From Aphrophora alni (Eukaryota > Arthropoda > Insecta > Hemiptera > Aphrophoridae): DNA of 64,000 nt. The notes under the pieces are model-generated. The model worked only from the letters and a program-made list of their open reading frames with translations. It had not been told where the DNA came from and ran no database searches. Positions 12,350 through 40,330 of the stretch are shown in pieces. The position numbers and the translations under genes were made by a program. The stretch is from contig OY740772.1 of assembly GCA_963513935.1 (NCBI GenBank), forward strand, positions 17,206,098 through 17,270,097. The letters are read 5' to 3'. Within the stretch, counting starts at the first letter, position 1. Each line of letters opens with the position of its first letter.

Positions 12350-13670
12350 ATTATTTAGGATTACTGTTGACATCCTCATGGTTCCCCAGGGTCTAGATCA
12401 GAGGAGGGTGATACCATGGACCTCAAGCTATTAATGTCACCTGAAAGCTTGATAGAAGACGTGAAATTTTTTTATAATTAATCTAGAATCCATTGAATTA
12501 GACCATGTTCATTTCTTGGGGAAGGAATATTCAAAATTCGTGGAATGAAGTTATCAAACTTTGATCTGCCGGAACTTGTATTAAGAATACTACAGTATGG
12601 CATTGACTCAAGCATAACTAATCCACTTTACTTTAACCATCACCAATTCAATACTATCGGTTACCCAATTTGCACAACATAAAATATACAAATTCATTAC
12701 TTAAATATATTTGTTCGAAAACAAAATTTTTGTTCATGTTAATATGAAAATGATAGTAGGTTAGACTAAGTAATGAACATTACCAACAACAACTTAATAT
12801 TTGTAAATCAATTGATTGGGAATAGAACGAAAAATATTAGCCTCCACCTTTATCCTAGGACAGGATTTCAAAATAAAGTATAAATGAACAGTAGAAAAAC
12901 ATTGCACAAACTTTCCCACTCGCCCATCCCAAAACTAAATAAAAACTTCACAAAAAATTTCATTTCGGCAGTTGTTTAAAAAAAAAATTCATATTTTTAA
13001 ATGTTAATTTTTTTAAATAAACATTTCCTTTCTCAGCGTAAATCATATATAATTAAACAAGCTTTGAATTAGAACAATCAATGTTAATTTTTATTTTGTG
13101 CCCAAAATTTGAGTTATAAAACATTTTTAAAATGTTTCAAACCTAGAGAATTTTTCAAATCAAACCTAGAGAATTATTTACACGTACCAAATTGGATTGA
13201 AATCCAACATTAATTTATTCATCCATTACTTAACTTTCTCTATAAATGTGGGAAATTAAAATGTTACACTCTTTCCTACATCCTGTTTCGCATTTAGTTG
13301 GCAATGTGTATTTTACTAACCCAGTACACAGTACAGGGTAAAGTTTGGTAATCGCAAAAAAATTGACTGATCTTTACAATTCATGGCCTCAGAAAACTGA
13401 AAATATTATAAATATAATATAAATCAATATAACAGCTAACAAAATTAAGATAAGAAGATTAAATTTGGTATAGTGTGCTCAGATTTAAATTGAGAAAAAT
13501 CAAATTCAAAATGTCAAATAGCGGCTATTTAAAAAAATTATTTCTTCTACTTATAAAATTAGAAACAAAATTACATTATCCGTTTTGAATTAAGTGGTAC
13601 CAACCTCTCTACGTCAAGAAATGGCACAATTTAATCAATAAGATAGATTGAATGGTTAAGAATAGATAAA
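12350..13670. other. AT-rich DNA with a copy of a dispersed repeat at 12893-12985
   Basis: The only structure seen is the block AAAACATTGCACAAACTTTC...CCCATCC...AAAATTTCATTTCGG at 12893-12985. Related copies lie at 15560-15640 and 59437-59530 in the same orientation. No coding signature was found. Confidence 0.45.
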
Positions 13671-13934
13671 CATGATACCGGATTTAAAATTTTAAGTGAC
13701 AATGAATTTGGGCAGAATGAAGACAATTGTGAGATTGGTGATGAAGATGATTCTGTTGATGAAAACTTAGTGAAAACAATAAGTCAGAAAGAAGCAGAAA
13801 ATATCTTTTCGAAGTGCATTGACTTGTAGAAAAAGCAGGAGGTAGAAGCGACACAGCTGTTATTACTACACAGAATACAAGACAGAGCTGCAAGAAAAGC
13901 CTGTGGTGTATTAAAACAAAGAATGTTTTTTTAA
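13671..13934 (+). pseudogene. Tigger/jerky-type transposase C-terminal remnant
   Basis: One frame runs from an acidic stretch (NEDNCEIGDEDDSVDE) into ISQKEAENIFSKCIDL, a TAG stop, then KKQEVEATQLLLLHRIQDRA, ending at TAA 13932-13934. This matches the tail of jerky/Tigger (CENP-B-like) transposases, where an acidic linker precedes a helical segment with the ..A......I.Y.E...E....LLLL..I.D.A pattern. The single internal stop and missing catalytic core mark it as a fragment. Confidence 0.55.
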
Positions 13935-16425
13935 CGAGACTGTAAATTTTACCATAATCTTTAAGTGTTTTAATTAATAAATTATTTACTGGTTTGAACC
14001 AGTTTTCATTACATTGGCATTATACAAAATACGGAATGTAAATTATTTATCTTCATTGTAAAAATTTGAGATAGTAAAATTTTCTTACATGTCAATTTCT
14101 CTTAAAACAATAAATATATATAAAAAAAATTATACTACTGTAATAAATGCCTCAGAAAGAATTTTTTGTAACCTTAAAAAAAGGTATTCTTATTTAGAAT
14201 TTGCAATTTTATTAATTTAGTATTACAGTATTTCTTTTATTATAATAAAAATGAAAAAGAAAATGTTATTAAAAGTGCAAAAATGTAGATAGCAAAAATA
14301 AAACAAAAAACCTAAAAACTGAATTTATTTTTAGCACGTAAAATGCAATCAATATATGATATACTAAAAATAGCATATCCTCATCACTCAACGTCACTAC
14401 GCAAGAAAAAATAATAAAAAGATCAACAGTTGCACCAAAGTGACATGGCATTGAACATGTTAATTTGGAAACCACATTTGACCATTATTAGTTACAAGTT
14501 AAAATCAGAAAAAAAATTATTTATAGTTTTTGTTATAAATCATTAAAAATACTCTCAGAACTCATAGTAAATTATGATCTTAAAAAGAGTTGAAATTGTG
14601 ACTAAAAACTATCTACCTTAAAAGTGATTTTTCGACCTGGATACACGAAGAAAAAAAAAAGGGTAAAGACTGCCATAATATTGATCAAATAATACATATC
14701 AGACAAATCTTGTATTGAGGCACAAAATTAAGACTTACAATCGTAATTTTACTCTATATAAAGATTAATATGGGTCAAAATCATCTCAAATCTAGAGATC
14801 TGTAGTGATTGGAGAAAAAAAAATGTTACTTATTTTTTTAAGCAACAATGTTTTATGACAAAAATATGACAAATTCGATTTTCAAAAAATTCTCTTCAAT
14901 ATTATTTTTTTAAATAAAAATGTGAATAGGTCTGACAATATATTTAAAATTTGTTACATCAAATTTGCTTTGCTTCTCTGAAATCGGTACTATGGGTAAA
15001 AATTATTACAATTTAAACAGAAAAATTGTGTCAAAAAAATCCTCTTTGAAGTCTGTCAATTTTTAATGAAGTGTTTGCAACATTATAAATTCTGTACTCA
15101 TCATTGTATGGGTATAATAGTAAAGCGAACGATCAGGAACCCTCGTTCAACCTCCTGAATATTGTGACTATAAGACAAACATGCTTTCCATAGGGACTAA
15201 ACAGTAAAATCAAATGTTGATTAAAACAAAAAAATGAAATATAGAACAAGTAATAAGAATACAAAAGAGATGAAAAAAGTGAAAGTAAACTGTTAATTTT
15301 TGGAAAAAAGGAAGTTTTAGTGACTTGGTAAGAAAAACGAACAAGTTGAAAGCTATAATCTCTCTATAAACATACAAACCGGTGGAGAAAATACTAGGTT
15401 GTTAGCATCCCCAGAACAAAATAATATGCTTAGCAAAGAAAAGAAACCATACAGTTTTGAGAGCAATCAAAAACAACAATAACTGAACCAAACGTTGCTA
15501 TAGGAGCTTATTTGTATGAATACAATCACCATCTAATCAACATGAATAAACAGTGATAAAAACATTGCACAAACTTTCTCACCTACCCATCCATAAAAAA
15601 TGCCAAAACTTTTGGTTCGGTAGTTGTCTTAAAAAAAAAGAAAAGTAAAACAAAGCATGTAAAAAATATAAATAAATAGAGCCTGAACTTGTTTTGCTTG
15701 TGTCATTAACATATCAACAGCGTAAATCATAATGTATTAATAACAATATTTTGATTTAATGACCACCAATTGTGAGTTTTCAAACAAATGAAAAAAAAAA
15801 CTTCTGAAATATGGCCAAAATATGCTCATATATAAAAGTTGATTACAATCAGCGCACATGTTAGAGCAGTACACATACAACAGATAGACATAATTACAAA
15901 ACCATTTTATGAAATCAGAGAATCTCAAAAAGAACCTCAGAAAACTTAACATTGATTATATGATTCATTATAAGTCACATAACTGTGAGAAAGTAAAAAT
16001 CCATAACTTTTTCTTAATTTAAACTTCTGTGCTCTCCTGAGATATTTAAATATATATATTATGAATAGTTTATTTTAAAATTAAAGTAACAAATGATTTG
16101 GTAAACAAAATTAATCACACAGATTTTTATAAATGACTTTCATGATCTAATTACTTATAATTACAACTAAAAGAGAAGAAAAAAAAAATACCGAATTCTA
16201 TCATAGATAAAATAAATGAAATCATGGTACAAAATAGTAAATCTAATTTATCCAACAAAACATGTTGAATCTTTCGTTTCTGGTAAAGCATAACTGGAAT
16301 AAACTTTAATAAATAAATTAAAAGTTCTTATATATATATAAAAACAAAAAATAACCTAAAAATTAAACTATCGGCACATTTGATATTTGTAAAGTTTCAC
16401 TCTGTATAGTCACTTACTATCGCAA
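13935..16425. other. AT-rich intergenic DNA with a dispersed-repeat copy at 15560-15640
   Basis: About 2.5 kb without a recognisable gene. The repeat ACATTGCACAAACTTTCTCACC (split over 15562-15583) is the second copy of the family at 12893 and 59437. Open frames at 14269-14475 and 15737-15952 are AT-driven. Confidence 0.45.
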
Positions 16426-16497
16426 TCATCTATTCTTACACTTTAGTTCTGGCACACACTGTATTTCACACTTCAAGGCACCAACTATATCCCAAAA
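16426..16497 (-). CDS. Candidate terminal exon of an unidentified gene
   Basis: On the minus strand a pyrimidine-rich tract TTTTCTTTTCAG directly precedes a 23-codon frame with FWDIVGALKCEIQ and three cysteines, ending at TGA 16426-16428. The splice-acceptor context is good and the codons are not low-complexity. No upstream exon was identified and the family is unknown. It could belong to a gene whose other exons are further up, or to a decayed transposon. Confidence 0.25.
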   Translation of the reverse strand, partial: FWDIVGALKCEIQCVPELKCKNR

Positions 16498-16599
16498 CTG
16501 AAAAGAAAATTACAGTGATTTATAAGTAATCTAGGTAAAGAAATTGTTAATTAAGTCAATAAGTGATATGAATTACAGTAGTGACACATAGTTTTCAAA

Positions 16600-17329
16600 T
16601 TATGAACTAAATTATGTCTTCAGATTTAAATGCATTGATGATGCCTGGTGTTAAAACTTACAACTAATTAACCTTTAAATGTGGACCAGAATATTACACC
16701 AGCTGTAATTCCCCTGTAAACTAATATTCCGCTTGTACATATCGTCGCCGAAGAAACATTACCGCCTATCTGACATTTTTTACGAAATCAAGTTTTTGGT
16801 ATTGTTGGATACGTACGTAATGTCTTTAGCCGTGGTTCAATGACGTAGTTCACAGTGAACTCCGTAGGGTTAGCACTGGTATCTTCCTTAGAACAACCCC
16901 ACTCATCTGAAAATTGCTGGAAATACCGCCCACCTGTGTCATTGCCTACACAGATTGCATGGGTGTGAGTCGTTGCTGAGGTAACTGCTAGTTTTCATTC
17001 TGATATCAATTATATTTAAATAACTGTCATATACCTTTTATGAGTTTAGTAAATAGGATTATAATACTGTTATAATATATCTTCTATTATACTTCTATTT
17101 AACATGTAAAATATTGCCCGTCAAAATATGTTTTGCAGATGAGCGGTTTTGACTTAAAACTTTTCTGTAGATGTGCGGTACTACCGCTTATTTTATAATG
17201 ACTATAACTGAAGTATAGGGAGCAATAACTAATATTTCAAAAATCTAGTTCTATGTTTTTACTACATTTTGTATAAACTTTTTTCTCACTATTTGTACAA
17301 TAAATATATTATTATTGCTCCACACTGTT

Positions 17330-17330
<1 letters not shown>
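16600..17330. other. Intergenic DNA upstream of a transposase-like relic
   Basis: The stretch is less AT-rich at 16720-16990 and holds several TACCGC/GCGGTA motifs (16760, 16925, 17150-17190 area). It may be the 5' end of the transposase-like element that follows, but no terminal repeat was found. Confidence 0.3.

Positions 17331-17363
<33 letters not shown>
17331..17363 (+). repeat. Poly-T tract (33 T)
   Basis: This is an uninterrupted T33 run followed by AG and, at 17376, an ATG opening a short frame (MESNSSSAGDRNTFTE...) that ends after about 29 codons. The tract plus AG could act as a splice acceptor, or could mark a retroposed poly-A tail on the minus strand. Confidence 0.9.
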
Positions 17364-17365
<2 letters not shown>

Positions 17366-17781
17366 TTCGTAACAATGGAGTCAAATTCTTCGTCAGCTGG
17401 TGATAGAAATACCTTTACGGAAAATGAAATATTTCAAGCGATCAAAATAAAGTCTACATTATGATTTATAATTGGAATATAAAAGAAAGATCATTATCCA
17501 AATGTCCGAATATAGGTAAATTGCTAACTTAAGCTAGTTGAAAATACTTACATTATTCTTGTAAATTGAAAATATATTTCTATATTCTCAGTGTTTTAAG
17601 CTAGTTGAAAACAAATCAATATTTTCCATCCAAATGAAAAAATTTATTTTGCTTATTGATGACATGCTCTAGAGTATTTCTAAGCCCTTTAAACTAACAT
17701 GATGGTGATACATTATTGACCACTAGTAAGAAGACTGTTAAAGATGAATGATAGGTGATGTTTTGTTCTGTATTAGATAAG

Positions 17782-18948
17782 ACTGATAAGAAATACTCTG
17801 ATTCAAGAAATATAAAGAATTCTTGGGTATCAATTTGTGCTGAACCAGAAGAAATAATTGAACTGGGGCAATTATATACAGTCTTTCAAGATGATCATAT
17901 TTATGCAGGTATGTAACTGAAAACTGCTATAAGTTATTATTTAGTTATAAATTCGTTTAATAGTCTTTGAATATTACCCTACTGATACCGTATCAAATTT
18001 AAGCTATTTACATTCAGCAGCTTCGAGGTTGGTAACTTGTCTAAAGAGGAGTATGAACAGCACATTATGATTAAGGACAATCATTACAAAAAGACATTGA
18101 CAAAGAAAAGGCAAAAGAAGAAACATGTCATGTTTTCACATCAGATTTGGAAGCAGTCAAGCTATGCCCTTATTTAAATGGGAACACACTGTATTATAAA
18201 ACCAAGTTAAACATCCATAATTTTACCATGTATAACTTGCACACCGAAGACGTATTGTGTTACTGGTTGGACAAAACTGCTGCTGAACTGGTGGCTTCGG
18301 TATTTGCGTCTTGCCTTATCCACAGACTACGAGAAGTTCTTAATAAATCCAAGAAATCTGTAATACCAAAATCTCATGACTGCAACTACCAAAATAGAAA
18401 TGCAGTGTTTGCAAATGCTCTGCCTCATCTAGTCAAAGAAAAAGTAACAATAGAACAAAAATGTTTAACAAAATGTCACACTCGAATGGAGTGTGACTCT
18501 GTACATAGTAATACTAAAACTCAACTTCGATCTGTAGAGATACATTTGCCAAGCCAATATTGCACAATTACAAAAAATGCAAGAAGAGTGCCTTTCCTGT
18601 TCGAGTCTATGTGCTTGTCGCATTTTTTTTTCCAAAGGTTGAGACTATGGTCTTTGATTCCATTAGACCAGGACGTAAAGTAGGTAATCCCACTTGCTAT
18701 ATGTTACAATCCAAATGGATCTACACAAACCAAGCTTGGTTTGGATATGAGTTACCGCGAAGGCCCAATAATACTGACAAGTTTGGATGTCAGTTTCCTA
18801 TGCTCTACCCAACAAAACTATCAATCACAAAACAAGTGTCAAAACCTTCAAGAGTTAAAATTTGTTATTCCTGTCGACTATCGTGATTTTTCCTACAACC
18901 TACCTACCAAGACTGAACTTTTGCGTTTTACAACTTTTACCAATAGTT
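17782..18948 (+). pseudogene. Transposase-like gene relic with an intron (QNRN / MECDSVHS family)
   Basis: A first piece (IKNSWVSICAEPEEI...) ends near 17910 at a GT donor. A second starts after AG at about 18021 with FEVGNLSKEEYEQH, then changes frame into KAKEETCHVFTSDLEAVKLCP. The longest open part (18147-18683) holds YLNGNTLYYKTKLNIHNF, a DCNYQNRNAVFANAL block, and RMECDSVHS. Another frameshift leads to FDSIRPGRKVGNPT and ELPRRPNNTD, and a last one to LQELKFVIPVDYRDF. I recognise these blocks as a multicopy arthropod protein type with the look of a DDE-type nuclease (acidic residue before QNRN, late E in MECD). I cannot give a superfamily name. It is clearly broken here. Confidence 0.55.
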
Positions 18949-18950
18949 GA

Positions 18951-19752
18951 ATTTGCGTGAAATATTAATATGAAATGAATATAAAATAATTTAATCTAAT
19001 ATAATATGTATTTTTCATCAAAGAAAGGTTAGATTAGGTTAGGTAAGAATGTATTATATTAATATCATTCAACTATTATTTACAAGAAATATTGTTTATA
19101 TACAATATTAAATTATCAAAATCATCATATTTTGATAGAAACTAAATCGCATGTCATTTAATTTGTATGTATCATAATATATGTTAATCTTCATTCTATA
19201 GATGATATTTACCTCGACAGTAACAATAAAATAAAAGTCTCGTTCATTTTAATATCTTGTAATCTAATATTTAAATTTTATGGTTAAAAATTAGGTTCTT
19301 ACATAATATTATGCCAAAATTTCATTGTTAAAAATTAATTCCTTTTCTAATTACCGTATTTAAAGTGAATATGAAACTTCTGAATTCCCACTGAATTTCC
19401 AGTTCATATATATAGGATCTGGAATACTACAACCCAAGACCTACACTAAACTGACTAAATTAAAACTGTATATGTGAATTCTCATTTTCAATTTTTGCTA
19501 TGATAAAGAAAGTTCCGCTAAAAAAAAAAATAAAATAAAAAAAAAAATACTATTTTTCCTCTTCAATATAAGGTATGTACTAAAAGAATATGGGACATTT
19601 TTGTATTCAAGCTTACAATTGGTTTTGTAAATTTTCACCATCAGAAGTTTTCGCAAATGAAGACACAATCTAAAACTAGTTATAAGTAATACAAGTGACC
19701 ACAGACATTTTCACAGATAAAAAAAATTTACTACTTACCAATAATTCTTACC
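18951..19752. other. AT-rich DNA downstream of MED19
   Basis: This stretch holds AGGTTAGATTAGGTTAGG near 19025 and a run of A-rich sequence near 19520-19548. It would include the MED19 3' UTR. No AATAAA on the minus strand was picked out close to the stop codon, so the transcript end is not defined. Confidence 0.4.
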
Positions 19753-35920
<16,168 letters not shown>

Positions 35921-35933
35921 CTTGACTCATCAT

Positions 35934-36893
35934 TTCTTGAACTTCCAGTAAAAATAAACCTACTTCAGGACTTTCTTGCGAATCCGTCGTGTTCTCTAAC
36001 ACTACCACCTTGTTTACAAATCACCATTGCAAAATTTTATAGCCTATGTCAACCACCACCAACTTGATAAAAATATGATTGTAATTGCAACTGCCATAGT
36101 AATAACTTGATATTAATATTACAAAATTCTAAACACGACTGATGACTTATTACATCTTTGGTATAATTAGTTTCCACTCAAATTCAGTTATACATTTTAA
36201 AAATAAAATACTTATGAAATTTCAATCCTCAGAAACATGTCGAGTCCTCAAATGAATCGTAAACTAAGATGCGTCTTGCAGGCACACCCCTCCATACGAC
36301 AGTGATAAATTTGAGTGACACGACCAGATCGATAACTTACTAACATAGCATATAGTACGATATCAGTGTAAAAAAAAGTGAAACTTGAAACCAAATTACA
36401 AAAGCTTAAAGATATAATTTATTAGTTAATGTGATATAAGTTTAGAATATTATTATTATCAATGATATAAACAAAAATTTCCTACAACAAATTAAAAAAA
36501 TTATAATATCGGTAACTATTTGCTATAAAATTAGGTTGCATGTATTTTCGAATTGAGAATCACAATACTATAATTAATGTCAAAGTACTTAATTTATAAT
36601 AATACTTTCTAATAGGATTTACATCCAGTTCATGAACCCTCACACATTAATAGCAAGCCTGAGGTTCTGGTAGTGCTAGTCTCCATTTCACAACTCAAAA
36701 CGGAGCAACCAAGGAGCCTAATTTTCTGATAGTTTTTGCATAATATTTTTGATATAATAATTTTAGTTACCTTAATTAAATTTTAATAATAATAATATAT
36801 TTTAGTTTGAAACTAGTCTATTTCATGTAATGTAAAAAAAAAACATTTTCATTCTCCAAACTTGTGCAGATTATTAGTGACCCGGTAAATTAA

Positions 36894-36947
<54 letters not shown>

Positions 36948-37374
36948 CATATTGTTGAGAGGATTGATTACTTAAGAGTTTTAAAACTTTGAGTGTTTGG
37001 TTGAAGTTGCATATAGTTTTTCTTGTAAATGTCATGTATAAATACTAACTATTGTGTAATTTACTTTCTTAATAGTAAAGTAATGAATGTTAATACAAAA
37101 TAAATAAAGAACAATATTATAAAACGAAAAAAACAAATAAGAATTTCAATAAATTTGGTCATTTATAACTGTTAAGTTGTTGTTATTGTAGTTTAAAGGC
37201 AAAAAACCTCTAAACCTCATAAAAAAAGACAGAAAAGAACATAAAATTAAAAAAAACCTAGCTCCTCAAATATTCTATAATGTCAGGTCGGAAACGAAAA
37301 AAAGTTCATCAAGATATACCTAATTAATATTATTGTTTGTTCGGACATTTGCCATCATTTGTGTATAAGAAACA
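35934..37374. other. MED19 upstream region and AT-rich flank with a (TA)n tract
   Basis: The first 130 bp upstream of MED19 are less AT-rich and would hold its 5' UTR and promoter on the minus strand. No clear core-promoter motif was picked out. A (TA)n tract of about 46 bp lies at 36898-36944. The rest is featureless. Confidence 0.45.
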
Positions 37375-37560
37375 ATACATGACGTTTCGAGAGTATAAAT
37401 CAACTCCTGTTATCAAGGCACTTAAACAAAAATGTTATCAAGTAAACACAACAAACAAAGTGTGGGGCCCCTCTTTTCCTCTCCATCCCAGACACATTCC
37501 TACCTTGATGATGCTGTGTCTCTTAGAGTTTAGTAGCAATGGCGATCAAAGGTGTGCTTC
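37340..37560 (-). repeat. Dispersed repeat with a degenerate hammerhead-like segment
   Basis: Minus strand 37420-37375 reads TTGATAA, a potential stem GGAGT/ACTCT, CGAAACGTC and ATGTATTG, which resembles a hammerhead with two changes in the CTGATGA core. Its neighbourhood (TTGCCATCATTTGTGTATAA) recurs in decayed form at 44470-44540. The adjoining block at 37457-37517 recurs at 9630-9700. It may be the tail of an old Penelope-like element. Confidence 0.4.
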
Positions 37561-37639
37561 TACAAAATTTTGTCATTTGATTGGTTTTTACCCTATTTTA
37601 AAAGAGCTCTTCATTTCTTTGTAGTTGAACAGAATATGC

Positions 37640-38200
37640 TGCAATGTCTCCTCCTTCCAATGCTGCAATGACCATAGTATTGAGAATCTACAAGGTTGAG
37701 TTGGTGTAAATATTGGATGATTAAGAATTGTCATAAGAATGAGGAACCAATAATATGATCATGATCCCAAGTAAAAGCGCACCAAACATTGACTTTTGGG
37801 CTGTTATATTCATGTTCATGTAGGCATGAGGGACTTCATCCAAATTCAATCATTGTACAAGTCCTGAAGTTTGGAAAGTGGTTTTATCATTAAACATAAT
37901 GACTTGGTTCAGAAAATTCTCATTTCTTTCAATTAATCAAGAATGTCTACAGCAAAGTCGTCCTTTTACAGTTATCTACTGCAGGCAAATATTACAATAA
38001 CTGGAGGTTATTGTTTGTAAACCAAAAGCACTTTTTTTGAAATTTTATGAACTGTTGTTTTGGAATACCTAGTTCTTGAACATATTTACTAATACTTTTT
38101 GGACTTTGTAAGAAACTTTTTCCTATATTTTTGAAAGTTTCATTGTTGAGTGACTGGCTACCTGAATGCTTTTTGTATAATACAGTACCAGTTTCTTTTA
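37640..38200 (-). pseudogene. Tc1/mariner-superfamily transposase relic 2
   Basis: Minus strand from 38170: LQSPKSISKYVQELGIPKQQ matches the N-terminal helix-turn-helix block (SPKKSIRKASRELGI). Later NENFLNQVIMFNDKTTFQTS corresponds to the conserved E.F.N.I.FSDEATF.. block with the motif altered, and the last block KSMFGALLLGIMIILLV/WDHDHIIGSSF to VNVWCG......IGPFFF. Several stops and frame changes are present. It is the same broad family as the relic at 1640-2335, but a different region is preserved. Confidence 0.65.
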
Positions 38201-38579
38201 TTTATAACAGCCGATAGGCAATATACATTGTAAAATTATAACATACAGTGTATCTCATGAAGGTATTTACATTTTAAAACAAACACCAAGTACATATACA
38301 TCAAACAAATTGTAAGATTTTTCATACATATTTGAAACATATCCAAAAGTGTACCGACAAATTTTTTGCTGATGTCTGCAATAGAAATAAAATGGTGGCT
38401 GTTTGTAGCAATTTATGGTTTAAACGATAACAAGCAATAAAATAAATTTTTATTCATTTATAGACTTTAATAATGTTTTAATTTAATTACCACAATATAA
38501 CACATAATAAAATTTCTTTTTATGATAAAATATGTATTTTTACAAACCAAAAAATTTATTCAAATTGAAACCCATCTAC

Positions 38580-38926
38580 TGCTATGCACTGGTAGCATTA
38601 ATGAAGAATTCCTTAGGGTTGTTAAGCATTTCTTCTTCGATTAGCCTTTTAAAATCCTCATCGGTTTCCATGTCGTGGGAGTACACTTTTTAGATAACCT
38701 CTCCTCTCTAATTATTTTAAGTACTTTTAGGATGACTGTTATAGAGGATGACACCTGCAATTGCTGGCGATTTACTGGTTATAACAAGTCTATGATTGGG
38801 AACAATTAAATTATTTGTTTGTCTTTTGTTATCTATATTATGATTTTGCTCAGCTTTAGGACGAAATTTCGAAAATAGAACCACAGGAAAAATGTGAACA
38901 GAAAGGGTGTTAGATCTGATTAACAC
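38580..38926 (-). pseudogene. Non-LTR retrotransposon C-terminal relic
   Basis: Minus strand: NIDNKRQTNNLIVPNHRLVI with TSKSPAIAGVILYNSHP, then DFKRLIEEEMLNNPKEFF. This resembles the common arthropod non-LTR terminus (NTR..N.L..P.HRL....KSP.Y.G...YN.LP, followed by an F...L...L...FYS..EF stretch). A TAG between the two parts shows decay. The clade is not resolved. Confidence 0.5.
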
Positions 38927-39318
38927 ATTGACTGCTAAAAGTCATGCAATAGTGGTTGGCACATGCTAAAAATTTAAAAAATTATGTTTACTTAATATCA
39001 GATGTGTTATGATGGGAAAACATGTAGGAAGACAATTAGGGCAAAAAAAAGTATTTTAGGCCACTATCGTGGACGTGAGCGCCTGGAGACGTCCTCATAA
39101 CACATATGTTACCATGGAAACACGGGAATTGAAAACTACGATCACAAATATGGAAGAAAATTATCTCCCCACATGCGCAAAACCAATCGTCCACACCACA
39201 CAAATGCTAGAAACACTGACGAATCTAAGCAAGAAAACTATCGCGACCACGATCGTAGACGCGCGCACATGGCAGCGCCCTCCTGAGTCCACGATCGTGG
39301 ACGCTAGCTGTCAATTTG
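38920..39318. other. GC-richer block with ATCGTGGACG repeats upstream of the gypsy LTR core
   Basis: TTAA (38920-38923) followed by CACATTGACTGC resembles a piggyBac-type terminus, but no matching right end was found. At 39062-39310 a motif of about 36 bp recurs: CTATCGTGGACGTGAGCGC near 39063, GATCGTAGACGCGCGC near 39250, and ACGATCGTGGACG at 39291. This block could instead be the U3 part of the 5' LTR, absent from the 3' copy. Confidence 0.35.
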
Positions 39319-39506
39319 TTAATGATTCTATTTAAGTTATCAATCAGCTGTTTGTATTAATAAGTCACATGACTGTGTATTTTTGTTCCTATTGAAACTT
39401 ATTGTATTAGTGAAATATAACGTTATTACTACAATTGAGATTGATTATTTATTTGTGATTTCAGTAATTTTGTTATTTTATAAATATATCTTATAAAAGT
39501 ACAACA
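39319..39506 (+). repeat. gypsy 5' LTR (part shared with the 3' copy)
   Basis: TTAATGATTCTATTTAAG to TACAACA is repeated at 43633-43812 with about ten differences. It is followed after two bases by TGGTGACGAG, a plausible primer-binding site. The left boundary is uncertain because the 3' copy begins inside the LTR. Confidence 0.75.
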
Positions 39507-39508
39507 AA

Positions 39509-40330
39509 ATGGTGACGAGTGAAGAAATAAATGCTGCACTTTTGAGATTTCTCCAACAAAACATTCAAGGTAACAAAACTTCAGGAAATGTTATGCAACA
39601 TAGGTTAGATTCTTATGATGAAAACAATGAAAGTTTCAATACTTATTTACAAAGGCTAATTAAAAAGAAGATGACAAAGAAACTGACAAAAAGCGTGTCC
39701 AAGTCTTGATAAGCTGTTTAAGTCCTGAAAATTTCCAGTTGCTTATAGAATTAACAGCACCTAGTTTGCCTAAATCTAGATCATTTAATGACCTTATTAA
39801 GTTAATAAGGGACTATTTATGTCCTACTCCAAATGAAGTAGCACAACAACATAAATTTTATTCTAGAATTCAATATGAAGGGGAGAATATAGCAGAATAT
39901 TTAAAGGCTCTTAGAGCATTGACACTAAATTGCAAGTTTACATGTGGGCATTGCAAATCAAATACTATTGAGGTACATTTGCGAACACAGTTCATAAGGG
40001 GACTCAACAATGCTGAAATTCGTGAGCGCTTACTCCAGGAAAGGAAATTGAATTTCCAAAAAGCTGTTGATTTAGCTTTAGCCATGGAATCTTCCCGGCT
40101 TGGTAGCAATCAAATGTTTTCATCTGCCAAGGTAAATAAAGTGGCTGCTAAAATAGCAAGCAGTTCTGAGTATCCTTGAATTCCTCGAAAAGACCTTATT
40201 GGTAAATGTTTTAGGTGTGGCAAAAGTAACCACAAAGCAAATGAATGTAAGTTGAGCCATCTGATTTGTTCTAAGTGCAATGTAAAAGGACATATTATTG
40301 CTTCAGTATGTCTTAATATAAATAAACCTG
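39509..40330 (+). pseudogene. gypsy gag relic with zinc knuckles
   Basis: Starts MVTSEEINAALLRFLQQ. After a frameshift near 39700 it runs LISCLSPENFQLLIELTAP and YLCPTPNEVAQQHKFYSRIQ, the capsid signature of K02A2.6-like gypsy Gag (..APKPS...ERYKFY.R.Q). After one stop at 40178 the first zinc knuckle CFRCGKSNHKANEC (CX2CX4HX4C) is intact. The second, CSKCNVKGHIIASVC, has its last Cys displaced. It is broken by one frameshift and one stop. Confidence 0.8.
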
